64,000 nucleotides of DNA. Origin: DATEDA01 sp963820965 (GTDB lineage Bacteria > Pseudomonadota > Gammaproteobacteria > Burkholderiales > SG8-39). This document shows positions 42,265-49,529 of the stretch, piece after piece (positions within the stretch are counted from its first letter, which is position 1; every line of letters begins with the position of its first letter). Under the pieces are notes generated by a model. The model searched no databases. It was given only the letters and a program-made list of their open reading frames with translations, and was not told the DNA's origin. The stretch lies in assembly GCA_963820965.1 (NCBI GenBank), contig CAWGCC010000011.1:115651-179650 (forward strand). Reading direction: 5' to 3'. Made by a program: the position numbers and the translations under genes.

Positions 42265-43020
42265 ATGAAGATTGTGGTTATCGGCGGCAGCGGGCTCATC
42301 GGAAAAAAACTCGTGAACAACCTCCGTCAGCATGGCCATGAGGTCGTGGCTGCGTCACCCTCTTCGGGCGTCGACACCCTCACCGGCGAGGGATTGGCTG
42401 AAGCGCTTGCAGGCGCTCAGGTCGTCGTCGACGTGGCGAACTCGCCTTCGTTCGAGGACAAGGCAGTTTTGGAGTTCTTCGAGACGACAGGGCGTAACCT
42501 CCTTGCCGCCGAAGCGGCCGCTGGCGTGGGACATCACGTAGCGTTGTCGGTTGTCGGCACCGATCGTCTTCTTGCGAGTGGCTACTTCCGCGCGAAGGTG
42601 GCCCAAGAAAACCTGATCAAGGCCTCCAAGATTCCTTATACGATCCTCCGCTCAACGCAGTTCTTCGAGTTCGTGAGCGGCATCGCCCAATCGGCCACCG
42701 ACGGGCAAACGGTTCGGTTGTCACCTGCCCTTGTGCAACCCATCGTGTCAGATGACGTCGCTGCCGCACTGGCCGACGTCGCAGTCGAGGAACCGCTGAA
42801 CGGCACGATCGAGCTGGCGGGTCCCGAACCGATACGTCTCGACGAACTCGTCCGACGATTCTTGAGCGCAAACGGAGACGCACGGAAGGTGACCACAGAC
42901 GTCCACGCACTCTACTTCGGCACTGAGTTGAACGATCAAAGCCTCACCCCCGGCGATAATCCGCGCATCGGCCCGACGCGCTTCGAGGACTGGCTCAACC
43001 GCTCCGTATCTCAGGGGTAA
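42265..43020 (+). CDS. NmrA-like NAD(P)H-binding protein (atypical SDR; cassette gene)
   Basis: 251 residues. N-terminal dinucleotide fold MKIVVIGGSGLIGKKLVNNLRQHGHEVVAASP (GGSGLIG), VVVDVANSP, HHVALSVVGTDRL and YFRAKVAQENLIKASKIPYTILRSTQFFEFV typical of NmrA/NAD-dependent-epimerase-like proteins. The YxxxK motif is changed to YFRAK, common in this group. Proteins of this type act as quinone or redox-linked reductases or NADP sensors. It is the last complete gene of the array. Confidence 0.88.
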   Translation: MKIVVIGGSGLIGKKLVNNLRQHGHEVVAASPSSGVDTLTGEGLAEALAGAQVVVDVANSPSFEDKAVLEFFETTGRNLLAAEAAAGVGHHVALSVVGTDRLLASGYFRAKVAQENLIKASKIPYTILRSTQFFEFVSGIAQSATDGQTVRLSPALVQPIVSDDVAAALADVAVEEPLNGTIELAGPEPIRLDELVRRFLSANGDARKVTTDVHALYFGTELNDQSLTPGDNPRIGPTRFEDWLNRSVSQG

Positions 43021-43221
43021 GGCACCTGGCAGCTGACGGCGGCGCCGGACCTTGGCGACCAAGCGGTGTGGGGCGCTTCCGCCGAGGGAGCGATGTGGGT
43101 GGCTCTCAAGGGTAAGCACATGCTCAATGTAACGCTGGCCGGAGCACTGACCGATCCGCCGCGGCTCCGCGAACCGTTGAAGCGGCTCGCCACTCTTGCG
43201 CTTGGCAGACTTGCCCCCTGA
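43021..43221 (+). pseudogene. C-terminal fragment of an unknown protein (no start)
   Basis: Beginning exactly after the NmrA-like stop and in the same frame, 66 codons read like real protein: WQLTAAPDLGDQAVWGAS, AMWVALKGKHMLNVTLAGAL, then a helix LREPLKRLATLALGRL, ending TGA 43219-43221. No ATG, GTG or RBS precedes it at a sensible place. The pattern (G-W-G, KG-ML-VTL, L-ALA-L) resembles the C-terminus of small exported proteins. It is probably a gene cut when the cassette array ended here. Confidence 0.55.
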
Positions 43222-43276
43222 GTCAGAAGCTCGTTGTGCGTCGGGCGGGTGACGAGACCAGAGCCCCCTTTCACGG

Positions 43277-44107
43277 CTAGCTCGCGCGTAGCGCGCGCCA
43301 CGGATGCGTGCGGCCGTCGGGGGTCGTGACCTTGCCGACGATGCGGTCCTTGGTCGCGCGGCCTTCGAAGCGCACGCTGCCGCCGGCGTAGGGGAAGCGG
43401 AAGAAGACGAACTGCCCTCGCACGTACGCCCGCTCGAGCGCGATGTTCATCCCGCGCACCGTCGCAGCGCCCGAAAGCGACTGGAAGCTCTGCGCCAGGT
43501 CGAGCGTGACCTCGCCCGCACCCCCGGCGAGCGGCACGCGGGTCTCCCACTCGCCCATCACCATCGCCGGCACCACCCAGAGATAGATCGTGCTCTTCTT
43601 CTCCACGCCGACGGTCTTTCCCGGCGCGTCCACGACGAGTTTCGCGTCCGGCGGCCAGTCGCCCATGTCGCCGTCGTGGGAGACGAGACGCGTGCCGGGG
43701 CGCAGCTCCTCGAGCAGCTTCGGCCGCAGCTCCAGATTGAAATCGGGCAGCAGGTAGAACGCGACCACCGTCGCGGCGGAGACGTCGGTCTTGAAGATGT
43801 CGCGCTCCTCGAACCGGACGCGGTCAGCGACGCCGGCCTTGGCCGCGTTGTCGTTCGCGAGCTTGACGAGCGTCCCGACGTAGTCGACGCCGTAGCCCCG
43901 CGTGCCGAAGCGCCTCGCCGCCGTGATCGGGATGCGGCCGTCGCCGGACCCGAGGTCGATAAGGAAGTCCCGCCCGTTCACGCCGGCGAGCTTGAGCATC
44001 GCGTCGACGACCGGCTGCGGGGTCTGGACGTAGGGGACTTCCTCGGCGGCAAAGCCGGGCGCGAGCACGAAGGCCGCGACCGCCGCCAGTGACCGGACGC
44101 CTTTCAT
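43277..44107 (-). CDS. exported class I SAM-dependent methyltransferase, paralogue B
   Basis: 276 residues with a clear signal peptide (SLAAVAAFVLAPGFA) ahead of VPYVQTPQPVVDAMLKLAGVNGRDFLIDLGSGDGRIPITAARRFGTRGYGVD. The DLGSGDGRIPI stretch is motif I of the SAM fold. The following VVAFYLLPDFNLELRPKLLEELRPGTRLVSHD completes the Rossmann core. The C-terminal 90 residues form a beta domain. It overlaps its upstream paralogue by four bases (ATGA). Why a SAM enzyme would be exported is unclear; SAM is not known to be abundant in the periplasm. Confidence 0.85.
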   Translation of the reverse strand: MKGVRSLAAVAAFVLAPGFAAEEVPYVQTPQPVVDAMLKLAGVNGRDFLIDLGSGDGRIPITAARRFGTRGYGVDYVGTLVKLANDNAAKAGVADRVRFEERDIFKTDVSAATVVAFYLLPDFNLELRPKLLEELRPGTRLVSHDGDMGDWPPDAKLVVDAPGKTVGVEKKSTIYLWVVPAMVMGEWETRVPLAGGAGEVTLDLAQSFQSLSGAATVRGMNIALERAYVRGQFVFFRFPYAGGSVRFEGRATKDRIVGKVTTPDGRTHPWRALRAS

Positions 44108-44982
44108 AGCCGGCTCGCGGTGAACCGCCCGGCCACCGCGCCGTCGCGCAGGATCTCGCCGCGCAAGCCGCTGTCGTCGGCCGTGCCTTCGTACATACCG
44201 GACCAGGGCGATGCGCCGGGCACCGTGAACTTCACCGCCGTGCCGCGCGCGCGGCCGTCGACCTTATGGTGCGCACCGTCGTGCTCGAGCGCGCCGTCGA
44301 AGCGCTGGAACTCCTGCGCGAGCGTGATCGTCGCCGGACGCCCCTGCGCAAGGGTCGTCTCGAGCCGCCAGCGACCTGCCATCCTCGCCGGGACGTACCA
44401 GAGAAAGATCTTGCTGTTGCGATCGATGCCGACCGGCTTGTCCGGCGCGGGACTGATCTCCGCCACGTCCGGCTCCCACTCGCCCATGTCCCAGTCGTGG
44501 GTGACGACGCGCGTGCCCGGCCGCATCTGCTCGAGGATGCGCGGGCGCAGCTGGATGTTCAGTTCGCGGAAGAGATACAGCGTCAGCACCGTCGCCGGGC
44601 GGAGATCGGTCGTGAACAGATCCTCGATCCTGAACGTGACCCGGTCGGCCACGCCGGCCCAGCGCGCGTCGAAGCGGCTCTTCTCGATCAGGTCAGCCTC
44701 GATCTCGATGCCGACCGCACGTGCGCCGAACCGCTTCGCGGCGGTGATCGGGATGCGGCCGTCGCCCGAGCCAAGGTCGATCACGAAGTCGTTCGGCCCC
44801 ACCTTCGCGAGCTCGAGCATCCGGTCGACCGTCGATTGCGGAGTCGGGACGTAGGGCGCGTTCGAGAGGAAGCCCTGGGTGTCGCCGACCCCGGGGAGCG
44901 CGAGACCGGCGATGAGGGCGAGCGCACGGATCGCTCCGGCGCCCCGGTCGCGCGAACCGCGGGCGGTAGGCTGCTGCTGCAT
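44104..44982 (-). CDS. exported class I SAM-dependent methyltransferase, paralogue A
   Basis: 292 residues from ATG 44982. The N-terminus has a basic start and hydrophobic segment (IRALALIAGLALPGVGDTQG), then APYVPTPQSTVDRMLELAKVGPNDFVIDLGSGDGRIPITAAKRFGARAVGIEIEADL, VLTLYLFRELNIQLRPRILEQMRPGTRVVTHDWDMGEWEPD and a C-terminal beta domain. Similar along its whole length to the downstream gene, so the pair is a tandem duplication. Relatives include protein-lysine-like and unclassified methyltransferases. Substrate unknown. Confidence 0.85.
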   Translation of the reverse strand: MQQQPTARGSRDRGAGAIRALALIAGLALPGVGDTQGFLSNAPYVPTPQSTVDRMLELAKVGPNDFVIDLGSGDGRIPITAAKRFGARAVGIEIEADLIEKSRFDARWAGVADRVTFRIEDLFTTDLRPATVLTLYLFRELNIQLRPRILEQMRPGTRVVTHDWDMGEWEPDVAEISPAPDKPVGIDRNSKIFLWYVPARMAGRWRLETTLAQGRPATITLAQEFQRFDGALEHDGAHHKVDGRARGTAVKFTVPGASPWSGMYEGTADDSGLRGEILRDGAVAGRFTASRL

Positions 44983-45060
44983 CGAGGGGCTATTGCGTAC
45001 GCGGCAGTCGCATGGCGGGGACCGCATCCTACACGACCCGCTCGCGTTCGCGGCGATCCG

Positions 45061-45915
45061 CTACCGCTGGCCCCCGCCGCGAGCGAGGAGCTGCTGCGCC
45101 GCCTTCACGACCGGGCCGTCGATCATCTTCCCCTGGTACTCGACCACGTTCCCGCCCGCCGCCTCGCAGGCGGCCAGGATGCCGCGCGCGCGCTCGATCT
45201 CCGCAGGAGTCGGCGTGAAGACCTCGAGGATGGCCGGCACCTGCTTCGGATGGATGGCGAGCTTCGCCGTGTAGCCCATCGCCTTCGCGCGCATCGCGTC
45301 GCCGCGCAGGCCCGCCTCGTCGTCGATGACGACGTGCGGGACGTCGATCGCGGCGATCCCGGCGGTCGCCGCGGCCTGCACGATGCGCCCCCGCGCCCAC
45401 AAAAACGGCTCCCAGGCAACCTCGGCGCGCAGGTCGGCGGCGAGATCCACGCCGCCGAACGCGAGCGCGCGCACGCGCGGATCCGCGTTGGCGATCTCGG
45501 CTGCTGCCTCCAACCCGCGCGCCGATTCGATGGTGCAGATGAGCGGCACCCCGGCGATCAGCCGCGCGTACAGCCGCGGCTCGAACGCCGACTCGACCTT
45601 GGGTAGCAGGATGAAGTCGGGCGCGACGCCGGCGGTAACTAGCGCCTCGAGGTCGCGCACACCGGCGGCCGTATGGATGTTGTTCACCCGCAGCCCGCAG
45701 ACCTGCCCCGGCGCGAGGCCGCGGTGCCCGGCGCGGAAGTGCTCGACCAGCGTCGCGCGCGCGTCGTCCTTGCCGGCCGCCGACACCGCGTCCTCGAGAT
45801 CGAGGATCAGGCCGTCGGCGCCGGTCGTGGCCGCCTTGGCGAAGCGGTCCGGCCGGTTGCCCGGAGTGAAAAGGAGAACGCGGCAGAGGGCGACGTCGGG
45901 GACCGGGGCACTCAT
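45061..45915 (-). CDS. HpcH/CitE-type CoA-ester lyase
   Basis: 284 residues from ATG 45915. Signature LLFTPGNRPDRFAKAATTGADGLILDLEDAVSAAGKDDAR (conserved N-terminus with DLEDAV), NNIHTAAGVRDLEALV, LICTIESARGLEAAAEIANA (metal-binding Glu) and LAFGGVDLAADL. Such enzymes split malyl-, citramalyl- or beta-methylmalyl-CoA. It overlaps the MaoC-type hydratase gene by four bases, and the pair would hydrate and then cleave a mesaconyl-type CoA ester to a keto acid and acyl-CoA. Confidence 0.88.
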   Translation of the reverse strand: MSAPVPDVALCRVLLFTPGNRPDRFAKAATTGADGLILDLEDAVSAAGKDDARATLVEHFRAGHRGLAPGQVCGLRVNNIHTAAGVRDLEALVTAGVAPDFILLPKVESAFEPRLYARLIAGVPLICTIESARGLEAAAEIANADPRVRALAFGGVDLAADLRAEVAWEPFLWARGRIVQAAATAGIAAIDVPHVVIDDEAGLRGDAMRAKAMGYTAKLAIHPKQVPAILEVFTPTPAEIERARGILAACEAAGGNVVEYQGKMIDGPVVKAAQQLLARGGGQR

Positions 45916-46967
45916 GCGTAGCCGGCCTTTGAATAGGGTGTCTCGGCGCTGCGCTTGTACACGAGAAGGTTGCGCCGGTACGAGAGCACCAGCTCCCGGC
46001 GCTGGTTGTACGCGCGGGTGTCGACCGTGAGGATGCCTTCGTCCGGGCGCGACTTCGACTCGCGCTTGTCGACGATCGTCGACTCGGCCTCGGTCGTGTC
46101 GCCGGCGTAGACCGGCGTCGGGAGCTTGATGTCCGTCCAGCCGAGGTTCGCGACGACCCGACCGAAGGTACGCGTGGTCGCAGCGGTCGCAGCGGCGATC
46201 AGCCACGACTCCTGGATGCGGTGTCGTCCGTCCTGGTGCCGCTCGATCCACGACTGGTCGTGGAACTGCGGGTTCGCCTCGAGCGAGCGCCACGCATGCT
46301 CGGCGGCCTCGTCGCGGTAGAACGTCCGGCGCGGGTAGTGGACGAAGGTCTCGCCGGGGCGGGCGTCCTCGAAGAAGATGCCGTAGCGCTCGACGAGCGT
46401 GCCGTCGGGGAGCTTCGCATACAGCAGGAAGCGCTCCTCCTCCACCGGGGGCGCCGCAGGCCGGCCGGCCTCGTCCGGATGCCTGCCGCGTCGGTATACC
46501 GCGAGGTCATAGGTGAGCTTCGCGACCTCCTTGCCTTCGGGGCTCACGCCGCGCGAGATCACGGTGACGACGCCGTGGTCGTCGTCGCCGTCGCGCGAGG
46601 CCGCGATCTCCGACTCGGAGTAGAGCGTGTCGCCGCCGAACACCGGGCCGGTCAGCGCGATCTCGGCGAAGCCGAGGATCGCCTTCTTCCGCCCGAACGT
46701 GCGCGAGGCCATGCCGATCACCCGCTGCAGGGTGACGGTCGATACCATCAGCGGCCTCTTCCAGGTCGTCTGTGCCGCGTAATGCGCATCGTAGTGCAGC
46801 ATCGCGGCGTTCAGCGTGTCGAGCGCCTCGTCGAGGTTGTCCTGCTGGGAGAGCGTGACGCCCGGTCGGTGCCTGAAGCGCTGGCCTGGCGCGAACTCGT
46901 CGAAGTCGAGGCCGAAGCGCTCCTGGTAGCGCGCGTCGCCGGCGCGGAGATATGCGTAGTAGCTCAT
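45912..46967 (-). CDS. MaoC-like double hot-dog hydratase, probable mesaconyl-CoA hydratase
   Basis: 351 residues with two hot-dog repeats. The first has ALTGPVFGGDTLYSESEI; the second has LGWTDIKLPTPVYAGDTTEAESTI. FAPGQRFRHRPGVTLSQQDNLDEALDTLNAA and PLMVSTVTLQRVIGMASRTFG are typical of mesaconyl-CoA hydratases (Mch-type). It probably hydrates mesaconyl-CoA to methylmalyl-CoA, which the downstream lyase cleaves. The same pair occurs in C5-dicarboxylate and glutamate catabolism. Intact. Confidence 0.85.
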   Translation of the reverse strand: MSYYAYLRAGDARYQERFGLDFDEFAPGQRFRHRPGVTLSQQDNLDEALDTLNAAMLHYDAHYAAQTTWKRPLMVSTVTLQRVIGMASRTFGRKKAILGFAEIALTGPVFGGDTLYSESEIAASRDGDDDHGVVTVISRGVSPEGKEVAKLTYDLAVYRRGRHPDEAGRPAAPPVEEERFLLYAKLPDGTLVERYGIFFEDARPGETFVHYPRRTFYRDEAAEHAWRSLEANPQFHDQSWIERHQDGRHRIQESWLIAAATAATTRTFGRVVANLGWTDIKLPTPVYAGDTTEAESTIVDKRESKSRPDEGILTVDTRAYNQRRELVLSYRRNLLVYKRSAETPYSKAGYA

Positions 46968-47088
46968 CGTCTTCCCCTTTCTGCGCCTTCGTTTCGTGCG
47001 CCTGGCAGGCGCTCGCGCCGCATGCAGCGAGCTCGGCGGATCGAGGCGCGGCAGCCTCCCATCCCTCGCGTCGGACGGCCACGCGTGC

Positions 47089-47294
47089 TTACTGCAGCAA
47101 CTCGTATCCCGCCGGATTGTCGGGGCACGGCCCGAAACCGCATTCGAGCAGCGTCGACACGGCGCTGGCCACCGCGATCAGCACGAACAGCCAGCCGAGC
47201 ACCTGCGCCGTCGGGAGGTCTTGCGGAATCCGAGCATCGCGGTCGCCGCGAGCGCGAGCACGACGAACGGCACCGCCATCGGCAGCACGATCAT
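47089..47294 (-). CDS. small two-helix membrane protein (one frameshift)
   Basis: 68 residues after correction. First helix MIVLPMAVPFVVLALAATAMLGF, then after a lost base near 47232 (frame moves by -1) PTAQVLGWLFVLIAVASAVSTLLECG, and a short tail GPCPDNPAGYELLQ ending at 47089. It lies 34 bases downstream of the PaaK-like gene and the family is not recognised. Two cysteines after the second helix could be exposed. It may be too small to be noticed by automatic annotation. Confidence 0.5.
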
Positions 47295-47328
47295 GATTCG
47301 TCCCCGAATCGGGGCATTCGCACGCCGT

Positions 47329-48591
47329 TCAGTCGTATTTCCGCGCGTCCTCGACGACCTTGCCGTCGTTCGGCAGTTCGCCCGGCTGGCCAAGAATAAC
47401 CTCGCCGCGCAGTTTGGTCACGTCGCGGATCGTCGCGACGACTGCCTCCGCAAGCCCGGCGCGCGCGGACTCGACCTCGCAGTGCAATGTCATCCGGTCC
47501 TGCCCGTCGGCCTGGTCGACGACCAGCCGCGCGCGCCGGATGTCGGGATGGCGCTTCAAGATCTGCGCAACCTGCGCGGGCTGCACGAACATGCCCCTCA
47601 CCTTGGTCGCCTGGTCGGCGCGCCCCATCCAGCCCTTGATGCGGACGTTGGTGCGGCCGCACGGGCTCGGAGCAAGGAGCACGGCCGAGAGATCGCCGGT
47701 CGCGAACCGGATCAGCGGATAGTCGGGGTTGAAGCTGGTGACGACCACCTCGCCGACCTCGCCCGCAGGCACCGGGTCGCCGGTGCCGGGCCGCACGATC
47801 TCGAGCAGACAGCCCTCGTCGACGACCATGCCCTCGCACACCTTGCCGTCCGGCCCGAGGCTCTCGTAGGCGATCAGCCCGAGGTCGGCGGTCGCATAGG
47901 ACTGCATCACGCTCAATCCGCGTTCGGCCATCGCGCTACGCAACGCCGGGGGCAGGTACTCCGCCCCCACCGAGGCCTTTTTCAGGCCCGAGATGTCGAT
48001 CTTCAGCTCGGCGGCCTTCTCGACGATCACCTTGAGGAACGACGGCGTGCCGATGAAGGCGTTGACGCCGAGGTCGGCGATCGTGGACACCTGCATCTCG
48101 GTCTGGCCGACACCCGTCGGCACGACGGTGCACCCGCACGCGAGCGCGCCCTTCTCGAGCATCGAGCCGGCGGGGGTGAAGTGATAGGCGAAGGTATTGA
48201 CGACGAGGTCGCCGCCGCGGAAACCGGCCGCGTGCAGCGCGCGCGCCGTGCGCCACCAGTCGCGCCCATGGCCTTCCGGCTCGTAGATCTGGCCCGGCGA
48301 CACGAAGACCTTCGCGAGCTTCCCGACCGGCGTGGCGTTGAGGCCGCCCAGGGGGCGCAGCTCCGCCTGGAGCGCCTTCAGGTCGGACTTCCGGGTGACG
48401 GGGAGCTGCGAAAGCGCGGCGCGCGAGGTCACCGCGCGCGGATCGACATCCTTCAGGATGCGGGCGAAGCCGGGCGCGTTCGCCTTCGCGTGTGCGACCT
48501 GGCTCGGCAGCCGCTCCAGAAGCTCGCGCTCCCGCAGCGCGGGATCGCGGGTCTCGAGCGCGTCGTAGAAATCGGGCATCGGCGGGCTCAC
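47329..48591 (-). CDS. phenylacetate-CoA-ligase-type adenylate-forming enzyme
   Basis: 420 residues, PaaK-like AMP-binding fold. Seen: AFRGGDLVVNTFAYHFTPAGSMLEKGALACGCTVVPTGVGQTEMQ, YATADLGLIAYESLGPDG, GEVGEVVVTSFNPDYPLIRFATGDLSAVL and RIKGWMGRADQATKVRGMFVQPAQVAQIL. It activates an aromatic or aliphatic acid as its CoA ester. It overlaps livF by four bases, so import and activation are coupled. The substrate cannot be named, but acids carried by the Liv system here are likely. Confidence 0.88.
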   Translation of the reverse strand: MSPPMPDFYDALETRDPALRERELLERLPSQVAHAKANAPGFARILKDVDPRAVTSRAALSQLPVTRKSDLKALQAELRPLGGLNATPVGKLAKVFVSPGQIYEPEGHGRDWWRTARALHAAGFRGGDLVVNTFAYHFTPAGSMLEKGALACGCTVVPTGVGQTEMQVSTIADLGVNAFIGTPSFLKVIVEKAAELKIDISGLKKASVGAEYLPPALRSAMAERGLSVMQSYATADLGLIAYESLGPDGKVCEGMVVDEGCLLEIVRPGTGDPVPAGEVGEVVVTSFNPDYPLIRFATGDLSAVLLAPSPCGRTNVRIKGWMGRADQATKVRGMFVQPAQVAQILKRHPDIRRARLVVDQADGQDRMTLHCEVESARAGLAEAVVATIRDVTKLRGEVILGQPGELPNDGKVVEDARKYD

Positions 48592-49421
48592 GAGAGCCAG
48601 CGTTTCCGGCGGCGATAGAACTTGGTGTCGCGGAAGCTCTTCCGGCCGGCGGTCGACAGGCCGAGATAGAACTCCTTCACGTCGTCGTTCTCGCGGAGAC
48701 GCGACGCCTCGCCGTCCATCACCACGCGGCCGTTCTCGAGAATGTAGCCGTAGTCGGCGTAGCGCAGCGCGATGTTGGTGTTCTGCTCGGCGAGCAGGAA
48801 CGAGACGCCTTCCTTCAGGTTGAGATCCCGGACGATCTCGAAGATCTCCTCCACGAGCTGCGGCGCGAGTCCCATCGACGGCTCGTCGAGCAGGATCATC
48901 TTGGGCCGCGCCATCAGCGCCCGCCCGATCGCGGTCATCTGCTGTTCGCCCCCCGAGGTGTAGCCGGCGAGGGAGTTCCGGCGCTCGCGCAACCGCGGAA
49001 AATACTGGTAGACGAGATCGAGGTCGCGGGCGAGCTCGGCGCGCCCGATCGAGCGGGTGAACGCGCCGGTGAGCAGGTTCTCCTCCACCGTGAGGTGCTG
49101 GAAGCAGTGCCGGCCCTCCATCACCTGGCAGACCCCCATGCGCACCAGCTCGTTCGGCGTCAGCTGGTCGATGCGCTTGCCGTCGAACTCGATCGACCCT
49201 TTGGTCACGTCGCCGCGCTCGGCGCGGAGCAGGTTCGAGATCGCTTTCAGGGTGGTCGTCTTGCCCGCGCCGTTGGCGCCGAGGAGCGCGACGATCCGGC
49301 CTTTTTGCACTTGCAGGGACACGCCCTTCAGGACGAGGATGACGTGGTCGTAGATGACCTCGATGTTGCTGACCGCGAGGTAGGCCGCAGCCTGCGGTTC
49401 GGGCTTGGGGATGGCGGACAT
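48588..49421 (-). CDS. livF: branched-chain-type ABC transporter ATP-binding protein (LivF)
   Basis: 277 residues. Walker A GANGAGKTTTLKAISNLL near residue 50, signature YTSGGEQQMTAIGRALMA near residue 150, Walker B KMILLDEPSMGLAPQL near residue 170, H-loop downstream. Layout is that of LivF, with the short C-terminal extension. It couples with LivG, LivH, LivM and LivK. A factor-independent terminator lies between livK and this gene, so it may be transcribed at reduced level or from its own promoter. Confidence 0.93.
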   Translation of the reverse strand: MSAIPKPEPQAAAYLAVSNIEVIYDHVILVLKGVSLQVQKGRIVALLGANGAGKTTTLKAISNLLRAERGDVTKGSIEFDGKRIDQLTPNELVRMGVCQVMEGRHCFQHLTVEENLLTGAFTRSIGRAELARDLDLVYQYFPRLRERRNSLAGYTSGGEQQMTAIGRALMARPKMILLDEPSMGLAPQLVEEIFEIVRDLNLKEGVSFLLAEQNTNIALRYADYGYILENGRVVMDGEASRLRENDDVKEFYLGLSTAGRKSFRDTKFYRRRKRWLS

Positions 49422-49471
49422 CGCGGACGGTGAAGGGCGAAAGGGGAAGGGTAGCCGAGGAAGCGGAAATG

Positions 49472-49503
49472 AAAAAGGGGAAGGTTCTATCCCTTCCCCT
49501 TCT
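49472..49503 (-). terminator. intrinsic terminator between livK and livF
   Basis: Reading leftward (minus strand): a stem AAGGGGAAGG, a seven-base loop GATAGAA, the complementary CCTTCCCCTT, and a run of T. The run of T following the stem on the minus strand is as expected for rho-independent termination. It lies 27 bases beyond the livK stop and would limit read-through into livF and the PaaK-type gene. Confidence 0.75.
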
Positions 49504-49529
49504 CCCTGCCCCGTTCCCTCAGAGGTCCG

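Noticed and set aside
34450..43276. Phage or plasmid island interpretation of the accessory region
   Set aside because: No phage structural, replication, partition or conjugation genes are present; spacing by attC-like sites fits a cassette array better.
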